This document shows, piece by piece, positions 48,201 to 60,382 of a stretch of 64,000 nt of DNA (positions are counted from its first letter, which is position 1; each line of letters opens with the position of its first letter). The translations under genes and the position numbers were made by a program. The DNA is from Holothuria scabra. Lineage: Eukaryota; Echinodermata; Holothuroidea; Aspidochirotida; Holothuriidae. The stretch is taken from the NCBI GenBank assembly GCA_037179385.1, contig CM074179.1, forward strand, positions 8,246,001 to 8,310,000, read 5' to 3'. Below the pieces are notes generated by a model. It made no database searches. It was not told where the DNA came from and saw only the letters and a list, made by a program, of their open reading frames with translations.

Positions 48201-51095
48201 TACATGGCTTAATATGGCCATATGGTCATATCAAACATATTATTGGTGTAGTGGTGCAGCATTTTATAAAGATATATCTGGCTTGTTAAACTTTATAGGT
48301 ATACTTGACATGGTATTTAATCACATCATATCTGCCTTTATATGGTCAAATCAAACTTGATTACCCTGGTATTACCAGGTATAAGTCAAATAAATTTGAG
48401 TAAAGGGGTTTTAATTTTTAAATAAACTGTAATACATCTGCAGCAAAATGTTTCATTTCCAATATTTTAAGCTGTAAATGGGAGTACAAAACATGACCCA
48501 AAAAATGAAGAGCACTGCATTTTTGTACCAGTAAACATTTGAAAATACCAAACAATTTAATATGTTAAACATCTTAGTGTGTGGTCAAGACACATTTGAA
48601 CAATTACTTCCTGATCTTTACCTTTGCATAACTTCCAGCTTCATTTGGAAATTGATCCTAATCAAGGGTCTCTGTCCACTTGAGAGATTTGGGGGCATGT
48701 AGTAAATAAAGTTTAAAATGAACTATTGTCCTCATGTATACTCTCCCAGAGCACTGAGTAGCTACTACACTGGACTAAAATCTTACCACATGACATGTAA
48801 TGCAACTCTATCAAAGGTATATTTTCAAACAATGGCAGCAATCCCAGGAGGTGGAGCAGGGGATATGTCTCCCCCTATATTTAAAAGATTGGCCAAGGGC
48901 TTTGACTTTTCAGTTATTTTTGAAAAATAAGGTGACAAACAGCAGGGTTTTCCCTGGCTTTTAAATTGAACGTCACAGTATAGACCTGGAGAGACATGCA
49001 GGTTCACACATGCTAAAGGAGTATCTGAACATCGCAGCTGTTTTTGTTTGTCAAGGTCTTGTTGTTTTTGAAGTTTGACCCTTGCAGGCCACAACTTTAA
49101 AAAGACCCATGGCGAACTCTGAATACAGTACCCCCAACATTGAGAAAAAATTGCTGCCTTTGTTGGCAGTTCTTCTATTCACCACAAGTTTAATTGCAAT
49201 CAACCAAATTTTTCCATTGGCTCAGCTCTTTAATTGAAATGATTTCAAAAAATGAAGATAAGGTCATTTTACACAACATACAGTATGAGAGTGGGCCTAG
49301 CATGCTCACCAGTGCATTCCCTGAAGCAACTAACTATGATTGTTTCTGGATAATGAGTTTCAGAAAACTGTGTCAGGAGGTACTATTGGGCTACTAGGCT
49401 CTGTTTGGGTTCAATGAATACCTGCCTTTAAACAAGATACTAACCTGTGTGCCGCAGATAAACCTGACAGAGCTTAGACCAGCACCATACTTGTCTAAAG
49501 CTTGTTTAGCAGCCTCAATGACTGCTGGATGACTCTGGAAGTGAAAAACATCTCCAAAAATATTAATCAAATAATTTAATGGTTCTAATCATGAACATAC
49601 AGTACCAATACAGTATATACAGTGTGGTGTAATTCAGCTGAGCTAAGTGCAATTCTTACATTTTGATTTCCATATTTCGCACCTTCAAATGTCTTCAGCA
49701 TTTTTCCTTTTAACTGTATGTATTACATGATGAATCGGTCCCATTTTAAAGTGTAATTTGAATTCCTTCTTTGCCCAATAACACAATTTAATGATTGGTT
49801 GATGACATTCTCCAATACATTCAATCTAGCTACATGACACCCCATAGCCATGCTGTGCAGCACACGTAGAGGGAGTTTTGTTCACAATCTGGCCCAATCC
49901 ATAACATAATTTTTGCAAGTAGAATAAAACCTTGATACATCAATGACTGATATTTTTCAGTTCTACGGAAAGGAAGTAGGAAGCAAGTAGAATTTTCCAC
50001 AACCCTTCCTATGTTTTCATGTTTAGAAAAGAGAAATTTCTCTTCAAATGCCAGAATTTCCCTCCACCTACCCAAATTTCCTGGAAAGGAGACTCTGAGT
50101 TCCCCAAATTTTTCCCCCCATGCCTATCAATTAACCCATGAGAAGAACCACAAATTCACCTCGGAACAAACATTAGCCTACTGTTCCAAGAGTGACAAAT
50201 AGAGTTGTGCAGATGACAGTGTATTGAATGCAAATTTGACTTAATTATGTCTGGCTTTTTTAGCCTGTTCTCTCTAGCAATACAAAATTACTTATTGTAA
50301 CTACATTTTGTAATACTGTAAGAGAGTAACAAATTTTCAGATGTTTTGGAATTTTTTAGGTTATAGCTCTCTAAAAGCTTTAGGACCCCAATCCAATGGG
50401 TTGGGAAACCATGTTCTGGCTCTACAAGACTACAGTACAAGGGTACAAGTCTGCTGAAGTGTAAAATTACAAAATTGTGGTCACTATGCAAGTTTTGAAA
50501 AATGGATCCAAATATTTCAAATCCCATCTTTATACAACATTCCTGATAAGATTAAAATATAATTTGTAACAAACTTTCTTCACTCCATGTACTGTACTAT
50601 ACAATAGTGCAAAATGGTAAATTGCAAAATAGTAATGAATAATGTCAAGTTGTCAGTCTTGTGTAGTACAACTCAAGTTTAATATCATCTTAGCATTTTG
50701 TCGGGTTTTTTTTTTGAACGAGCTCTTCTCAATATCAACAGGATCATTGTTGACTCTAAAGGGGAAACTTTAAACAAAATGCTCTACAAGAAAACATGAA
50801 ATCATCAGAGCAATAATTAGCAAATATTTTGATTCCACAGTTTCAAACCCTTTGCAATTAATATAGAACTCACAGATAGACCAAGATAGTTGTTGGCACA
50901 GAAATTGAGAATCTTGCGATTGCTACCCTCGACTTCAATCTTGGCAGCTTGCTTGGTTGTAATAACCCTCTCTGATTTATAGGTACCTGCCTCTCTTATA
51001 GAATCTAGTGTCTCATTGAGGATACCATTCATAGCTACAGCAGCAGCAGATGATTGGTGGCGCACAATGAGTTGAGGAGTCAATGAACGCAGCAT
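42105..51095 (-). CDS. GCAT: Glycine C-acetyltransferase (2-amino-3-ketobutyrate CoA ligase), 8 exons
   Basis: PLP enzyme that cleaves 2-amino-3-oxobutyrate with CoA to glycine and acetyl-CoA, the second step of mitochondrial threonine breakdown after threonine dehydrogenase. Coding exons total 1242 nt, 413 residues plus TGA, near the 419 of human GCAT. It belongs to the class II alpha-oxoamine synthases. Visible motifs: [11 protein letters not shown] (64-74), FICGTQ (about 99-104), [18 protein letters not shown] (200-205), [12 protein letters not shown] with PLP-binding Asp226 and His229, and STLGKALGG with Schiff-base Lys260. The first ~20 residues ([20 protein letters not shown]) have Arg but no acidic residues, as expected for a mitochondrial presequence. 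The start ATG is 23 nt inside its exon, after an acceptor, so the 5' UTR is spliced. Confidence 0.96.
42667..42790 (-). CDS. GCAT: GCAT exon 7
   Basis: Encodes [20 protein letters not shown] and [18 protein letters not shown], matching the C-terminal small domain of human GCAT. Donor GTGAGA. Confidence 0.95.
44409..44510 (-). CDS. GCAT: GCAT exon 6
   Basis: 34 whole codons: [20 protein letters not shown] then [14 protein letters not shown]. Acceptor CTTTCCAG, donor GTAAGT. Confidence 0.95.
44983..45092 (-). CDS. GCAT: GCAT exon 5
   Basis: Encodes [20 protein letters not shown] and [16 protein letters not shown], the conserved RPYLFSN region. Acceptor ATTTGCAG, donor GTAAGA. Confidence 0.96.
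45480..45746 (-). CDS. GCAT: GCAT exon 4: PLP site
   Basis: Largest exon. It carries [32 protein letters not shown] and [14 protein letters not shown], with catalytic Lys260. Acceptor TTTTTTTCCAG, donor GTTAGT. Confidence 0.97.
46907..47068. mobile_element. hAT-like MITE with perfect 8-bp TSD
   Basis: A 162-bp element with inverted ends CAGGGTTGTTGATTT and the complement of CAGGGTTGTTTGATTT. It is flanked by identical 8-mers GTTTGAAT (46899-46906 and 47069-47076). The interior is made of AAATCATGATTT and GATTTAAATC palindromic words. It lies in the GCAT intron between exons 3 and 4. The perfect duplication and CAGGG ends fit the hAT superfamily. Confidence 0.9.
47135..47354 (-). CDS. GCAT: GCAT exon 3
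   Basis: Encodes [40 protein letters not shown] and HRYKHMDLS. Acceptor TTATGTTTCAG, donor GTAGGT. Confidence 0.96.
47422..48011. mobile_element. hAT-like MITE rich in GTAATCGATTAC
   Basis: A 590-bp element with inverted ends CAGGCTTGGGGCGATTAC and the complement of GTAATCGTAATCCCC-type sequence closing in CCCCAAGCCTG. Flanking 8-mers are TCTCAAGC (47414-47421) and TCTCAAAC (48012-48019), 7 of 8 identical. Both sides are packed with degenerate GTAATCGATTACGATTGC words in inverted orientation. Between them, a piece near 47612-47660 (CCCACAACTGGAAAAAAGG) resembles the SINE body at 17220. Confidence 0.85.
49445..49534 (-). CDS. GCAT: GCAT exon 2
   Basis: 30 codons: [20 protein letters not shown] then [10 protein letters not shown], the substrate/CoA-proximal region. 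Acceptor CACTTCCAG, donor GTTAGT. Confidence 0.96.
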
Positions 51096-51118
51096 TCTAG
51101 CTGTCTTATGGAAGACTT
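50874..51118 (-). CDS. GCAT: GCAT exon 1: presequence and N-terminus
   Basis: The exon starts after acceptor TTATCTTTCAG at 51119, has 23 nt of 5' UTR, and the ATG is at 51095-51093. It encodes the presequence, [20 protein letters not shown] and [11 protein letters not shown]. Donor GTGAGT. The frame also stays open to the acceptor (VFHKTARM), so translation from an upstream exon cannot be excluded, but ATG51095 gives the expected length. Confidence 0.92.
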
Positions 51119-53473
51119 CTGAAAGATAAGTAAAGAAAAGGATTTTATTTTCCACAATCTCTGCGGAACACCTATTTTCCACACATTCTCTGATCCTAAT
51201 TTCTCTCAAATACAGTATCTACAATTGTAAGTGTTTTAATTTAACTGGTCCAATTTTGATCTTGAAATTTCAGCATGTAATTATAAAAAAGAGTTTGCCT
51301 TTGTGTTAAATTCAATAACTACCATCTAGTCACACAAAAGGTTGTGATATGTACTTCAATAAATAATCCATTGTATTTGCATTAAAGAAGAGATCATAGC
51401 AAAGAGGAAATGATACTTTAGAGGCAACATGTGTCTAGCAAAGAGTTGTAAATAGCAAGCTTTCCAAACAGAAAGGGTCACTTGATCATCAACAACACTT
51501 TTGGCGTGTCAGGACTTTGAATTTCTACTCTACATATTAACACCTGACAAATGTACTCTCAAAGGCCCGATTCTCTCACCCCAAACAGTTCCAATTCTCC
51601 TAACCTTCTTACTTAAGCCCTTCCCACATTAGTCTGAAATTCATCCTCATCCAGATGCAATGTCAGTTTATTGCTTTAGGGTGAGTATAGAAAAGTTCCA
51701 AATGAATGATCAAAGCACTCTTAGTACAGTTCATGACATGTAATATAAGCTTTGGTACTCTGCATTGTTTGAATTAGCTGTCAATCAAAGAGCTGAGCAA
51801 ACTGAGAATTTCTGTTAACCCCTATAAGAATTGAATTTTGGGGTTAGAGAATTGGCCCTTTAAGCTCATCCACACATACAGTACTTCAGTCATGATATAT
51901 TCCTCGCAGTATACAAATCAACAAATCCCACTGTCTGATAATATTTATGGCAGATAAAGTGGAAAGCATTTGCTTTGAAGGGGCAAGGGATAACAGGGAG
52001 GTTAAAAAAAGGTAGGAAAAAGTATCTATTATTTTGATTATGAGTGTAGCAATCACAATGGGTTATGCAGACTTTTTCCACATTATTGTACGTTTCTGTT
52101 TCTCAAAAACTCTGAAAATCGCGTGGTATCAAATGAAACCATTTCAGCAATTTTGCACTAATTTGCTTTGGTTTTGTTGAAAAGGGACAGATACAGTACA
52201 GTATAACAAAAATAACCAATATGGTCTGCTTAGAGTAAGATATATGGCCTATTGCAACAGAGTTTGGTGGACAGGGCTGGAAAAAATGTTTATCTCCCAG
52301 GAAGGAGTAAAAGTATTCCCCAAAAAGGGAGTAAATATTTCCCACAATTCTCACAATAAAATTCCTCTAAATTCCAAAATTGTCTGGTGAGGAACCTCTC
52401 AGTTTCCCCGACTTTTTCCACCAATCGGCACCTATTGTAACAGAGCATGAGCGTAAAAAAATCACATGAAATGTACATAGCAATGCAAAAACAATGTAAA
52501 TGTCGTATGTTTGTAAATTTTATGACATTGGAAATAAAAGTATACGATTGAAGGAAGTCATTACCGCAAGGAGGTAGAAAGTGATTTTTTAATTTGTTAA
52601 GATAAAAATGGAACAAAGTTTAGGGAAATTCTGAAATTTGTTCTAGGAAAGTAAACACCAAAATGTAACACATTAGAAAATTCATCTGCTTGAAACTGGG
52701 TGTCATGACTTGGCTGATACTTTAACGTTAGAAAACTTCAAACAACAAATTGACCTTGAGATTTACAACAGGTGTTCACAACCCAAACAATGACTTGGGG
52801 TGTACCTCACTGCTGTTAATGCCAAGGCCAAATGCTTGTTTGTAAAATTTACTAACATGTTTTTCGTTAATTTTGGAACATGAAGAACCTATTTAATTGG
52901 CGTTTTTGTCCCAAAGATCAATAATTTCACAGATTTGTTAAGCGGATTTTTTAAATTCACACGTGTATTTTTTAATTTCTTCTGAAGCCAGCTACCCAGT
53001 ATCTTAAGGTTAACTGCAAAAATATGTTATTTCACTGCTGGATTCGGGAATCAAGGTCAAAGTAAAAATGACCACTGTTCAAGGCCCAGAATTCTGTAAT
53101 GCATGCTACATCGCTACAAAGTCACATGCTGTGACGTCGCTTCTTGAAAAAGCAACATAGTCACCCCGGTACATCAAAGGTGGTATGGGGTGTAACTAAT
53201 ATCTGAGTTTGTTACATGATCTGTGACCTCAAATGAGCTATGTTTTCATTGTGTTCACACTGCGTGAAAAGCAATTAACACATGCTGACTAAACTGTTAG
53301 CTAACCCCAAATGTTACGTAACTTTTTGTGTATTGAAACACATCTTTTACTGTCAATCAATAAATCAGATATGAAACTTGACTTAATCAAGTATGCATGT
53401 AGTGGGCTTCTTTTCCTCCCTGAAGCAATAAGAGTTTACTGTAAATCGGGCAGAAATGAAAGATGTAACAACT
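51119..53473. other. Upstream of GCAT, no gene recognised
   Basis: Probably intron between a 5' non-coding exon and GCAT exon 1. It contains the MITE at 51563-51859. The rest is AT-rich without domains, and no convincing promoter was seen. Confidence 0.45.
51563..51859 (+). mobile_element. TTAA MITE copy 4
   Basis: Collinear with copy 2, with left end AGGCCCGATTCTCTCACCCC and right end GGTTAGAGAATTGGCCCT. Flanks are TCAA (left, decayed) and TTAA (right). Confidence 0.85.
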
Positions 53474-55434
53474 AGACAGTTGTACTTGCATGGCAAGTAC
53501 TAATCGAAGCCTTGAAAATGTGCACACTTGGGACTTTCTTATAAACAAAATGAAGCATATTGTTGGAACTGGTTCCCCAACAAAAGTGGAATATTTCCCA
53601 CATATGCCGGGGAGGGGGGAGAGGAAGGGGAGCATTGTTCCTTGCAACTTGTTTGGGGAGATCTATGTGAGATAAAGCAGTAACATTGTATATTCTACTA
53701 AACACTGATGTTTAAATGAAAGTATTCACCTGGATGTAACAATATCGATAAGCTATTATTTTTAATCAGTTGCCCATCGTGGATGTAAAGTTGCCCCAAA
53801 ATCTTTGTACCTAGTTACACTTTGCTTGAGACTGTGTGATACACTATTGGTGGTGACACAGGCCTAGCGCTATGCAAAAGTATTGACCCTAGACTTACTT
53901 GACTTTCCTAACAAGCAGTAGACTACAATCTTGGACAAAACTGTTGGGGCACTTTACATTTTATTTGTCAATTTTAGTTGAAATAGGCCAACATAAAACT
54001 GCCTTTACCCCTCCCAATGTTGCGTCAAGAAGAACATGACTCTTTGCCCTGAACAGCATAACAGTGGTCAACATTGGAAGGGAGAGCAGGGTGTCCCAAC
54101 AAGTTATTGTTGGAATTGTCCAAGATTGTCTGGGTCCCAAGAGATACATTTTTGAGACCAAATTCAATAAAAACGTTTAATTTTTTGAGTGTTCTAAGGT
54201 TTTTTAAGACCTTTTCCAGAAGCCAGCTATACTCTTGAGGATTTTTAACGGATTAAGGGCGACCGTAGGATAAATTTCACTACAAACCAAAAGTATGCAT
54301 TTTTTAGACGCACAAATCAACAATCGCAACGGGTGGAATAATTCTCTTCCTGGATAGATGAGTCATTCTTTTTCAAACTGATAGTTGGAGACAAGAAATT
54401 TATTGAAAAGGGGCCACGATCTACCATGAGATTGTTAAAGTAACTCTGCAAGCCAGGCTTTCTTTCATAACTTTGGTAGATTGTTAGGTACGGTTGGTTT
54501 GGAACACATTTTGCAGCCAATTTTGCATCTCAGGCTGTATTTTTCATGTTGTATTACAACTGGTAACAAATTTGTTATGCCTTCTTTCAACCGAGCAGTT
54601 TCTTAACATTTTTAGTTGAAAGTTGCTTTCCAAACCAATGGTTGACTTGGTTTTAACTAAGCCTACACCACCAACCTCTTCAAGGTGGCAGGTAGGCCGG
54701 GCACAACCATATCTCTGAATTAAAATAGGCAAAGCAAGTGAGACAATATCATTAATGTCCCTTTGCTCAAAAGAAAGGATGTGGCAGAAGAATTGAAGTA
54801 TTCAGGCCATTTTTGGTGGTATTTGCTTGGGCTTAGTCCCAGGGTCCTCTCATGTAGGTCCCTCCCAACATTTGTGAAAAGAGTCCAAAATAATCTGGGT
54901 CCAGGACTCCACAAGCTAAATCCGGTCCAGGAAATACTTCCATGTAATGACCAGCATATCATTTACCTGTCATAAAATAACCAAATAACCATAAGCAAAG
55001 CGTAACTTCTTACTGGTGGCAGCGCACCTATCTAACTTCTCGGAAAATCTTGGACAGAACCGTTGCCGGTTGGGGCACTTCACATGTAATCCGTAAATTT
55101 AGTTGAAGTAGGCTAACATGAAACTGCCTGAAGTAGCCTAACATGCAACCCCCTTTTCCGCTCCCAATGTTGTGTCAAGAAGAATGTTTCTTTGCCGTGA
55201 ACTGCATAACAGTGGTCAACCAACACTGGAATAGAAGGGGGAGCAGGGTGTCCCAACAAATTATTTTGTCCAAGATTGTATCTGCAGTGTCTAGGCCTAT
55301 ATACGCTGAGCGCACCTTTTGCACTAGGACACGACTAAGTTTAATGTTAGAGTTGTTTTGTTCTGCAACATTTGGCTTTAGGCCTTCGTAACTGTGTTTG
55401 GGTAAGACTACGACAACTTTTGTCCTCAGTGAAG

Positions 55435-55538
55435 CAAAGGACTAGAGTATGTATGGAGAGTCACGTAAATGCTTCCTATACAAATGTATTGGGAGCAACT
55501 ACGCGACCGTCGATGAATAACGTTAGTCCTTTACTGAG
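55435..55538. repeat. Long imperfect hairpin, copy 2
   Basis: Equivalent of 29062-29177. The arms still pair (AGTCACGTAAATGCTTCC with GGGAGCAACTACGCGACC; AAAGGACTA with TTAGTCCTTT) despite several substitutions. Confidence 0.75.
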
Positions 55539-56037
55539 AACTGCGACAACCGTGGGTAGACAGTCTTTTCCTTTGTTTCAAACATTGAAAATACAATAGA
55601 GAAGCCATTAACAACCCATACAGGGTGATGAAATGAACGACAAATTGAATACCTTAAAAATTGGTGGATCGTTCCCTGGCCTTGGTTACTGTCGCCATCA
55701 CGTTAACGACACAGTACGTACACTATATAGCTAGCTGCATGCGTTTATGCATGAACGTAAGTTAGTGGACTTGCTTACATTGAAATGAGTACAGTCGACG
55801 AAGTTGCTTGATGAAGCAGTTCCAACAAAACAAAGTGGCAAATGTTGGAAAATGCAACCTTTGAAATTTATTTTGAAATCCCTGAACGGTATAAATTGTT
55901 TACAAACTATATTTACACCTTTTTTTCAACCAGAGAGGAAGCCTTCAATGCAGAACAATACCTTTGAATGTGGAACTACTTCTTTATTTGCACATTACCA
56001 CCTTACTATACAGGAGTTGTTCGAGCAAATCCCCTTA

Positions 56038-57744
56038 CCGTATATTCTGTAATAAACGCCCCCGGGGGCGTTACATTTTTGAAAAGGGGGGCGTTTATTT
56101 GAGGGTATATTGTAATAAAAAACTAACTTATCGGCATCGGTAAAACTCTGCCATTCAACCCATCATTACCAGTTACCACCGATTATTTGTAAACTGAAAA
56201 AAGGGCACAAATATACTTGAAACTTGCTCTTAATTTCGTTAAAATTCCTGTGTTTACCGTACTCAATCCTTCCCGCCAAAACGGAATGCATTGATAAGCA
56301 CAAACGTATAAATTATACCCCTGCCATGAGCGCGATCGTTGGTTATTTTCCCCATAACAATGTAGTATAACCTGGAAGTGTATTCCTTGCAGTCTGTAAA
56401 AATTGCTGAGTAAGTTGCTGTGCAATTTGTTCTGCATACAAAAGCACAAGTACAGACTATCTGAGCTGCAGTGTTTGGCTGTATTTCCAAGTCCCAAAGC
56501 TTACCATGTATATCTGTGCACGTTTTGTACACGTAGCACCTAGAATCTTTGGAAGTTCGGTGGTTATTATCCTGCATAAATTAAGCCATTTCTCGCATTC
56601 CTTCCGTAATGTTATTTGCAGTAGGACTTACAAAATGTGAACGTCATGGCCAACGAAAACAGTGATGCACGTGGTCTCATGCAGGCTACTTCTTCGCCCA
56701 CGCACTTACGTGCGTGTCCGTTTTTACCGCCAAACAAGGCATCATGTTTTGCTCGGTGACATCATATGCATACCATCCATTGCAAAATTTAAATTGCCCC
56801 TGCATCGTGATTGGTTCAAATGCGATGATTCTAGCCAGCCAATCACAACTCGCGCCATCGCCTATGTGATTTAGTGTGTGAAAATACTAAGCCTTGAGAT
56901 GAATTTTTTATTGAGTTTTTATGTGATACGACGATCACATTTCCTATGCTGATATAACCGGCTAGCGCAGCCGGGCGAGTCCCGTGCTAAACTCAACAAG
57001 AAACGACCTCACAAATCTCTGCGTACTTGGATTTTTCAGAGAGTTCACTTGCGTGCATTTCAGTTGCAGATTATTTTCAAACAAGACGTAAGTTTTGGAC
57101 AAGAACTGCTAAAAATTTACGGGGATATTTATATCCGTAAGGAACCATAGGATACGTTAATCGGGTGCAATTGTTTTGCTGCCCCAGAACCGCTAAGATT
57201 GTTATGATTGCGTATTTCTACATGGCCTCATTAAAGCGGGATTCTACAGTACATTAACGCAACTACAACCCAGTACAGTAAAATACTGCAAATGTTCCGA
57301 CATGATTGGGGGATGAAAACTAAACAGAGCATGATGTTTGCCAAGAGCTAAATTATTAAAGGGTATGTGACATCCACTGAAAACAATCCTACTGTACTAA
57401 CGATTGGTTTATATCTCCACATTTGAAAAGAAAATATTAGGCCTACAAAAATGATATTCCATTCGCAAAACAAACGGAACTATTCCCAATATTTTCCAAC
57501 TTGAATGATATGCACAAAGCAAGGGGCGCGTACTTTAGAGACAAACACGTGTCTTCCCTCTTTCTAACAATCGGTAATCGGCATCGGGCCGATTGTTTAA
57601 TTAAATAATGATTATGCATAACCGGTCAAACACTAGCTTTATCTGTGGTTTGGGCCTATAGTGCGGGAGGCCTTGGCCTACGCAGTTGTTAAAAATTTGA
57701 GGGGGCGTTTATTAGAGGGGGAGCGTTTATTACAGAATATACGG
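56038..57744. mobile_element. 1.7-kb TA-flanked TIR transposon, non-autonomous
   Basis: Ends CCGTATATTCTGTAATAAAC and its complement (with GCGTTTATTACAGAATATAC then GG) are near-perfect inverted repeats. TA flanks at 56036-56037 and 57745-57746 are a target duplication, shown by the empty site CCCCTTATATAG in copy 1 at 29676. The GGGGCGTTTATT motif recurs sub-terminally at each end. TA duplication suggests Tc1/mariner-type mobilisation (inference). The interior encodes no transposase but carries a CpG-richer stretch with opposed CCAAT boxes (about 56810-56845), possibly captured host sequence. Confidence 0.85.
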
Positions 57745-57959
57745 TATATAGAAATAGTTAAACTTTTGTCGAAAATCCCCCTACGGAACAACTTAACATG
57801 ACTGCACAGCTGTTCCATTGTACGAACGAACAGCTTGGGATTGCAATATGAATCCAAACGGAACATGATTTAATATTCATCCGCACCGACTGCTTACGAA
57901 GGCACGAAAACACGTGACTGAACGAGCAATTCCTACAATTGAAGCTGTGGCTTCGATTA

Positions 57960-58503
57960 AAAAGTAAGAGGGAACATATTTCATCATGATACTGTAACAT
58001 CAAGATCTCTTGGGTACTGTGGCCAAGGACTCTACATAGGCCTAGCTAGGGCTGAGTATAACAAAGAGGACATACAGCAGCATAGTGTTCAGTTCTAGGA
58101 CTGCATAAATTTCTAAAGCTGTGAGGAATCCTGTGTTGTCCCCAGTCCATACTGAGTAGTGATGTTTTAAGCAGTATGGCCTATGAATATGTACAAAACT
58201 TAGGGTACTGTAGGTTCTAGTCCAGGTCCTACATAATTATTCATGATTAAGCATAGAACACACAGTAGGGCCAGCCTAGCTTAGCCCTTGAACAGGACCC
58301 AGCATTACGTTCCTATGCTATACACTTCATTTCTGGGCCCTTGCCCGGTATACACAAAAACACAGCTCACTTGCCTACTCACGCGTGAGTAGGCATCCCT
58401 CACGTCCCCAAAAAGATACCTTTTCTCACCAAACTTTCCACAGATGATCTTTGTCATCACATTCACCTTCCACACATGTCTGTTAACGAAATAAGACCTT
58501 TAA
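57960..58503. other. Spacer, nothing recognised
   Basis: No gene or repeat was recognised between the 2.8-kb element and MITE copy 5. Confidence 0.5.
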
Positions 58504-58800
58504 AGACCCAGTTCTCTCACCCCAAACAGTACCAATTCTCCTAACCTTCTTACTTAAGCCCCTCCCACAATTGTCTGAAATTCATCTCCATCCAGACACG
58601 ATCTCAGTTTATTGCTTCAGGGTGAGTTCAGAGAAACTCAATTTATATAATCAAAACACTCTCATTACGGTTCATGCTGTGTAATATAAGCTTTGCCACT
58701 CTGCATTGTTTGAATTAGCTGTCAATCAAAGAGCTGAACCAATTGAGAATTTCGGTACCCGGGTGCCAAAATTGTAGTTCGCGGTGAGAGGTTTGGCCCT
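58504..58800 (+). mobile_element. TTAA MITE copy 5
   Basis: Flanked by TTAA (58500-58503 and 58801-58804). Left end AGACCCAGTTCTCTCACCCC, right end GCGGTGAGAGGTTTGGCCCT. Full length, collinear with copy 2. Confidence 0.88.
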
Positions 58801-58804
58801 TTAA

Positions 58805-60382
58805 GAGGGAAATTTTGGCTGGATAATGCTGCGAGTAACGTTAAGCCTGTGCAGATTAATTTTTCAGTCGAAGAAGTCAGTGTTTGTCATGTGATCTCAT
58901 ATAAAACGGGGAAACCTACACAGTGACTGTACAATTCCGTAATGTACAGAGAGCTTACTATATGAAGTGCAAGTATTGACTTGCCGCGCTTACTAATTGG
59001 TCTTCGACAGCTTGTCTAGCGGAAGTCCTTCCCATCATGCAACACAGTAGCAGACGATCAAGATGTCGATGTTACTGCGAAGGATGGCACCACATTTTTC
59101 CTGCCTTTTGCTATGAATTTACTGGTATTAAACATTCCAGAAGGTATAAGTGGTATTTAAGAATGCTCAAAATCATTATATTAACTCAAACCTGTTCCAT
59201 GAACCATACCATCGTAATTAGAGCTCGGTTTGTTGTTTTGGCTTAAAACGTTGTTACCTTTGTACATGTAGGCCAGTGACCGTAGCAAGGAGTGACTACA
59301 AGGAGCGGATTATACAGTCACGTTCAGTGACCAGCCTAGCTAGGCCTAACGTTAGTTTCAATTTATATTACACTGGCCTTGGGACTAACTTTAGTATTGG
59401 AATTTTTTTTTCTTTCTTACAAGGCCTGCAGACTACAGTAAGCTGTTAATTGTTACATGGCTATCATTAGGCCTACCATGCAGTTAATTTGTTTAATAAA
59501 ACTAAAAGGTGTGAGAAGGGTGTGAACCCCAAAGCAATACTTGATTGGTCAGTTGCTGATCACAGTTCAAGGGTCGTTGTGACTTAGCCACAATGAACTG
59601 CATTAACGTGACGTATTGGCCGTAATGCGACAGGCAGGTAACTACACATCGTTTATTGTGAGCCTAGTTGCACGAATTTTACGAAATTATCACGGCATCG
59701 TTCTGCTACTGCAGCATAGCTGTCTTAACAGCGTCACTTTGGTCAGTTATTTATGACCGAGCTGTTTTTTAATGAATTCATACCACTTCAGTTCATCCCA
59801 AAACATGGCAACGGTTACTTTTAGGCCTTAATCGACTGATCAGTGCACACGTACGACTTTGGCTTAGCCTAGCAAGTTGCAGATCTTGCAACATCAGCGG
59901 AATAGTACAGAGCAGCTATTGCAGCATGCGAGTTGCAAGTTTGAAATGTCGCTAACTATGCTAGTCCTGTATTGTTCTGAAAGACCAGAATCGGCTGAAT
60001 TATAAAATGTTTCTAATCTATGATAAAAGAAAATATTCCTCGAAAAATTTTCAAAATAACAGCCTGAATTTTCTCACCCATTTCTGCCAGGCAGGAAATT
60101 GTCGGTATCAATTGCAACATATAGCTACAGCTAACTACAACAACAACAACCGCCTCATATGCCCGTATGGGAATTTAGCCACACGCACATACTGTACGTA
60201 CGGTACATGTGCACATACACGTACGTATACGTACGTTGTATGGTGAATGCACCTTGTGACCCGCGGTGACCAGGAACCGCAATACAATTTCCACGTACCA
60301 GCATGTTTTTCATTGGCCTCGCCTTATGGACATTCTGATACATTTCGACTGGTATGAGTGAACAGTAGACAACACGACGGCT
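58805..60382. other. Unassigned region, possible GCAT 5' exon
   Basis: No protein domain was recognised. Around 58980-59080 the sequence is CpG-richer and has CCTTCCCATCATGC. On the minus strand an ATGATGG start runs 15 codons to a donor GTAAGC near 58995, but that exon would join GCAT exon 1 out of frame, so it could only be leader. Alternating CGTACGTA-like words occur near 60190-60240. Confidence 0.35.

Larger units (their letters stand above)
53474..57959 (+). mobile_element. 2.8-kb dispersed element, copy 2 (interrupted)
   Basis: Same element as 27105-29890 in the same orientation. It is about 2.78 kb once the 1.7-kb insertion at 56038-57744 is set aside. Landmarks include GGCAAGTACTAATCGAAGCC at the left and TTGAAGCTGTGGCTTCGATT at the right. 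Small indels separate the copies. No transposase frame. Confidence 0.82.

Noticed and set aside
49199..49300. Possible reverse TTAA MITE fragment (TTGGCTCAGCTCTTTAATTGA)
   Set aside because: Only one short block matches, with no ends, which is too little to annotate.
59037..59246. Plus-strand Cys/Arg-rich open frame
   Set aside because: Composition looks random; there is no domain, no clear splice context and no conserved motif.
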